From contig CAXXXM010000002.1 of assembly GCA_963663265.2 (NCBI GenBank), forward strand, positions 1,922,001-1,986,000: 64,000 nucleotides of DNA, given 5' to 3'. Positions 60,867 to 64,000 of the stretch are shown piece by piece. The notes under the pieces are model-generated. The model was not told the origin of the DNA. It did no database searches and worked only from the letters and a program-made list of their open reading frames with translations. Source of the stretch: JAEXOD01 sp963663265 (lineage in GTDB: Bacteria; Bacteroidota; Ignavibacteria; Ignavibacteriales; Melioribacteraceae). Numbering within the stretch: position 1 is the stretch's first letter; each line of letters begins with the position of its first letter. The position numbers and the translations under genes are program-made.

Positions 60867-62890
60867 ACTAAACCTTTATTATCAAATGGTAAAACAGGCA
60901 GCGAAATATAAAATGAAGTACCTTCATTTATTTTGCTGCTAACTGTAATTATTCCGTTATGTTCGTAAATAATACGCTGAGTAATGCTTAAACCAATGCC
61001 GGTTCCTTTAGCTTTTGTTGTATAATATAAATTAAATATTTTATTTAATTTATCTTCCGGTATACCAGAACCACTATCAGAAATAGAGATAATAATATTG
61101 TTCCCAATGTTTTCTGCAGATAAAGACACTTTCCCATTTTGAGGAGTGGCATCAAATGCATTCTGTAATAAATTCATTAAAGATTGTAAAATTTTATTTT
61201 TATCCCAATTAACAATGCCTTCCCATTTATTATTTATTTCAAACTTAATGTTCTTTTGATTAAAATAGGCGGAGTATTGATCAGAAAGCTGATTAATAAT
61301 TTCGGAAAAAGAAAAACTGCTTGGTGATAAAGGTTCAGGACGTGCAAACTTTAAAAAACTTACAATAGTTTGATTGATTCGTTTAACTTCTGAGTATACT
61401 AATTTGGTTAAGTTAATATATTCCTCTGTATTTTCTGTGGGAAGAAAATCTTTGCTCAGTTGTTGTGAAATAGTTCCAATTGTATTAAGGGGATTCCTAA
61501 TTTCGTGGGCAACTCCGCTTGCCAGTTCTCCCATTGCGGCAAGACGCTCTTGACGTTCAACTTTTTCTTCTAATAATTTTTGTTCGGTTAAATCGTTAAA
61601 AACTAAAATATAATTTATAATGTTGTTCTCATCTTGAAACAAACTTTTTGATACATTAAAAATCTTCTTAAAACCATTTAATATTGGGGTTATTTGAATT
61701 GTGGTTATATCATCATTAAACAGTTTATTTATTAAGGACTCATCAATTAATTCATAAATATGTTTGCCAACAATATTATTGCCTGAAAAAAGGAGAGAGC
61801 CTATTTTGTTTACGGATTTAATGATATATTTATCGTTAAGAACAAAAATAGCATCAGTAACATTGAATAGTATTTTTTCGGAATATGTTTCAACAACATT
61901 ATATTGTTTTTTTAGTAAGTTAATATTTTGAGTTGTAAAAATAAAAGAAATTACAACAAAAGCTAAAATAACAATGATAATACTTGAAATGGTTAGACGA
62001 GTAATAAACTTTTGATTAATTTCTCTAAGAGTTTCAAGCGAAACGCCAATGCGTAATAAACCCACTACACCGTTATTAGCTTGAAAAGTTTTTACAGCTT
62101 CAAAAACACTAATTGAGTCATTTTCTAACAAACGCCAATTATAAGCAGTATCATTTAAAGCGTTAAATAAAAAAGGAGAATCTTTAATATTTTCTAAATC
62201 GGAATACTTGCCCGATGCAGATAAAAAGCCAGATGTATCTTGAAGACAAGAATAAATTATTCTTGGTTCAGAAGTTAAATTTTTTAGTAAAACGCCTAAA
62301 CCTAATCGTTTACGAAATTCAAAAACCTTTTCACCATCCAAAATTAAAACTATGGCACCGTCATCATCAGTTGCAAGTCCAACTACATATCTGTAGCCGT
62401 CTTTTTTGAAAGTTTCGCGTAATCCAATAATTAATGTATCGGTTAAGCCTTCAAAAATTGGGTAAAGTGCAGGTATTGGTCCATGAATATTATCACGTTT
62501 TATAGTTTCAGGATTAGTTGAATAAATTTTTTCACCCAAATCATTAAAAATATTAATTCGTAAAATATCATTCTCTTTAGCAATACGCTGTAAAAGTTTG
62601 TTGGAAATTTTGCCTTCTGAAAGTAAAACTTTTATAAGTACTGCATTATTTAATAAACGTTGAGATAATTGATGTTCAACTTCTTGACCGGTAATTAAAG
62701 CATTTTGTAAAGATAAAGTAGTGGTTTCAAGTAATGCGTGGGTTTGCGACTGCATTAACTTGTTAAATTCGTCCTTTCTTTGAAAGTACTCCAACAATAA
62801 TGAAGCAAAAATTATTATAGTTAAAACAATAAAAATTAAAATTAAACTGCGGGGCTGCACAACCAATATTTTATTTTTAAAATTGTTCAA
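60863..62890 (-). CDS. Membrane sensor histidine kinase, partner of the NtrC-type regulator
   Basis: 675 aa. Transmembrane helices at about 13-33 and 298-322 bracket a large periplasmic sensor region (34-297) of double-Cache-like character. Next come a PAS domain (about 340-440), HisKA with phosphorylated His462 in 'SGVAHEIRNPLNT', and HATPase with N-box 'LMNLLQNAFDAT', 'ISDSGSGIP' and 'GTGIGLSITQRI'. The organisation matches AtoS/ZraS/NtrB-type kinases. Gene order kinase then regulator with an ATGA overlap ensures stoichiometric synthesis. Confidence 0.94.
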   Translation of the reverse strand: MNNFKNKILVVQPRSLILIFIVLTIIIFASLLLEYFQRKDEFNKLMQSQTHALLETTTLSLQNALITGQEVEHQLSQRLLNNAVLIKVLLSEGKISNKLLQRIAKENDILRINIFNDLGEKIYSTNPETIKRDNIHGPIPALYPIFEGLTDTLIIGLRETFKKDGYRYVVGLATDDDGAIVLILDGEKVFEFRKRLGLGVLLKNLTSEPRIIYSCLQDTSGFLSASGKYSDLENIKDSPFLFNALNDTAYNWRLLENDSISVFEAVKTFQANNGVVGLLRIGVSLETLREINQKFITRLTISSIIIVILAFVVISFIFTTQNINLLKKQYNVVETYSEKILFNVTDAIFVLNDKYIIKSVNKIGSLLFSGNNIVGKHIYELIDESLINKLFNDDITTIQITPILNGFKKIFNVSKSLFQDENNIINYILVFNDLTEQKLLEEKVERQERLAAMGELASGVAHEIRNPLNTIGTISQQLSKDFLPTENTEEYINLTKLVYSEVKRINQTIVSFLKFARPEPLSPSSFSFSEIINQLSDQYSAYFNQKNIKFEINNKWEGIVNWDKNKILQSLMNLLQNAFDATPQNGKVSLSAENIGNNIIISISDSGSGIPEDKLNKIFNLYYTTKAKGTGIGLSITQRIIYEHNGIITVSSKINEGTSFYISLPVLPFDNKGLV

Positions 62891-62913
62891 AATGTTATGC
62901 GGTTTTGTTTAAC

Positions 62914-63345
62914 TTAACTATTTAATTTGCTTAGTGACTTAAATGCTACTGCAAAAAGTTGAATCTGTTTAAGCATAGCACTTAAACCGTTTTTTCTTGT
63001 TGGCGAAAGATGGTTATCAATCCCTATTTTTTTCAAAAATTCCGGTGGAGATGCTAAAATTTCATCCGGACTGTTATTTGAATAAACATCAATAAGCATA
63101 GCAATTAATCCTTTTACAATTAATGCATCGCTATCAGCTGAAATTTGTATTTTGCCATTTTCATGTTTGGCACTAATCCAAACTTGCGATTGGCAGCCAT
63201 CAATTTTATTCTTGTCAATTTTTAATTCTTCAGGAAAAGTTGGCAATTCTTTACCAAATTGTATAATAAGTTTATATTTTTCTTCCCAATCGGTTAAATT
63301 TTCAAACTTCTTAATTAATTCTTCTTGCTTTTCTAATATACTCAT
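62914..63345 (-). CDS. sufE: SufE-family cysteine desulfurase activator
   Basis: 143 aa, usual length. The conserved sulfur-accepting cysteine is Cys51 in 'KIDGCQSQVWI', and 'LSPTRKNGLSAML' is the typical C-terminal motif. SufE accepts persulfide sulfur from SufS for Fe-S cluster assembly. No other suf gene is in the window. It lies 23 bp upstream of the histidine kinase gene on the same strand, so read-through is possible. Confidence 0.95.
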   Translation of the reverse strand: MSILEKQEELIKKFENLTDWEEKYKLIIQFGKELPTFPEELKIDKNKIDGCQSQVWISAKHENGKIQISADSDALIVKGLIAMLIDVYSNNSPDEILASPPEFLKKIGIDNHLSPTRKNGLSAMLKQIQLFAVAFKSLSKLNS

Positions 63346-63414
63346 AATTCTTAAAATTTTTTGTTATTAATAGATAAATATAATAAAAATTGGAGTTATA
63401 ATCTTTATATAAAT

Positions 63415-63515
63415 TTTCAGATAGCAGAAAACAGATTACAGATTACAGAAGATAGAAAACAGATTACAGAAGATAGAGGATAAAGGATAGAAAATAGAAA
63501 GGGAAAATTAGAAAA
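63415..63515 (+). repeat. Low-complexity 'ACAGATTACAGAAGATAGAA' repeat tract
   Basis: About 100 bp made of imperfect repetitions of 'AACAGATTACAGAAGATAGA', purine-rich, between sufE and the gene fragment at 63543. Similar in composition to the A/G tract at 22950. Confidence 0.75.
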
Positions 63516-63542
63516 CCAATTGAGTTTTGTTTTTATTACTAA

Positions 63543-63842
63543 GATATAATCGTAAATACAGAGAAACGTAGGGTAGATATTGGGGTAGATAAGTATGAAA
63601 TACCTATTGAAGCACTAAGAGAGGCAGTAATTAATGCAATAGTGCATAGGGATTATAGTATTGAAAGTGACATAAAAATTGCAATATATGATGATATTGT
63701 TGAAATTATTTCACCCAGTGTTCTTCCTAAAACTATAACATTGGAGGAAATAAAGGAAGGGATTTCTGAGGTTAGAAATAAAGTAATCGCAAGAATCTTT
63801 AAGGAAATTAACTTTATAGAACAATGGGGACAACCTCGTTAA
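63543..63842 (+). pseudogene. Fragment of an ATP-binding (AlbA/HATPase_c_4-type) transcriptional regulator
   Basis: A 99-codon open stretch with no start of its own (the first ATG, at 63633, would leave only the second half) encodes 'YEIPIEALREAVINAIVHRDYS', shortened, then 'IKIAIYDDIVEIISPSVLP' and 'GISEVRNKVIARIF' and ends '..FIEQWGQPR'. This matches the central ATPase part (GHKL fold) of RecG-like/'putative transcriptional regulator' proteins, in which 'EQWG-S-G' continues with a winged helix. Both the N-terminal AlbA domain and the C-terminus are missing, and a stop precedes the fragment. It is a gene relic. Confidence 0.8.
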
Positions 63843-64000
63843 TTCTCAATTCTTAATTTTTAATTCTTAATTATTCGACATACTAAATCCCTTCAATTGT
63901 GGCAAATGTTAAGTGTTAAAGGTTAAGAGTTAAATGAAAAACAAAATAAAGAAAAATGATTAAAGAAACAAAAATAATTCACAATTCACAATTAAATAAT
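63843..64000. other. AT-rich tail of the window, no gene seen
   Basis: Contains 'GTTAAGTGTTAAAGGTTAAG', related to the head motif of the terminator repeats at 33888 and 43275. No open frame of useful length, and the nearest gene continues beyond the window. Confidence 0.5.

Overview
The window is AT-rich and most likely comes from an Ignavibacteria-type member of the Bacteroidota/Chlorobiota group. The main evidence is a set of secreted proteins ending in the type IX secretion (T9SS) C-terminal sorting domain of the 'LSQNYPNPFNPSTTISF' type, which is abundant in that lineage. Further support comes from AT-rich intergenic DNA, frequent absence of strong Shine-Dalgarno sites, and housekeeping genes (mfd, uvrC, secG, PDH complex) interspersed with secreted proteins. 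This assignment is inferred from protein style; no rRNA is present to confirm it.

Layout. 0-12 kb is a surface-protein region: a Ycf48/BNR-like protein cut by the window edge, two plus-strand secreted proteins, then five minus-strand T9SS cargo genes whose 3' ends are nearly identical. 12-20 kb holds tRNA-Ser, small enzymes, an OmpA/TSP3 outer-membrane protein, an MscS channel fused to a cyclic-nucleotide-binding domain, a CBM9-like protein, a zinc-ribbon protein, an SdpI-like membrane protein, a bacteriohemerythrin and a DMT-like transporter. 20-30 kb is more accessory: an orphan N6-adenine methyltransferase, an AAA-ATPase/TOPRIM pair that looks like an anti-phage system, mfd, and a zeta-like toxin with its small partner. 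30-33.5 kb has a LonB-like protease and an AmmeMemoRadiSam-type radical SAM enzyme. 34-36.7 kb is a three-gene minus-strand operon of pilin-like proteins that lack the usual Glu5. 37.3-43.1 kb is a complete pyruvate dehydrogenase operon (E1-E2-E3).

43.7-48.2 kb holds another large T9SS cargo protein and a DacB-type PBP4. 48.2-50.3 kb holds a small AraC/VOC/YjbR cluster, secG and a tRNA with anticodon CAU. 50.4-56.9 kb holds a CDP-alcohol phosphatidyltransferase, a Dam-family methyltransferase preceded by what looks like a deleted endonuclease gene, uvrC, a SUKH-fold protein, and an overlapping metallopeptidase/lipoprotein/STAS-like set. 58.3-63.3 kb holds a short T9SS protein, an NtrC-type response regulator with its histidine kinase, and sufE. 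A broken ATP-binding regulator fragment lies at the end.

The most distinctive non-coding content is a network of dispersed repeats in nearly every large gap: (i) a 111-bp unit in four tandem copies at 33.4-33.9 kb whose short GTGAC-type modules recur at 43.1, 46.5, 57.1 and 59.4 kb; (ii) REP-like paired hairpins with the core GAC-TTCA/TTTA-GTC, whose stems show compensatory changes between copies; (iii) a hairpin-rich element of about 400 bp duplicated at 57.2 and 57.7 kb with a diverged copy at 36.9-37.1 kb; and (iv) a repeat that ends in a working-looking terminator, found at 33.9 and 43.3 kb. No CRISPR array, rRNA, intact transposase or prophage was seen.
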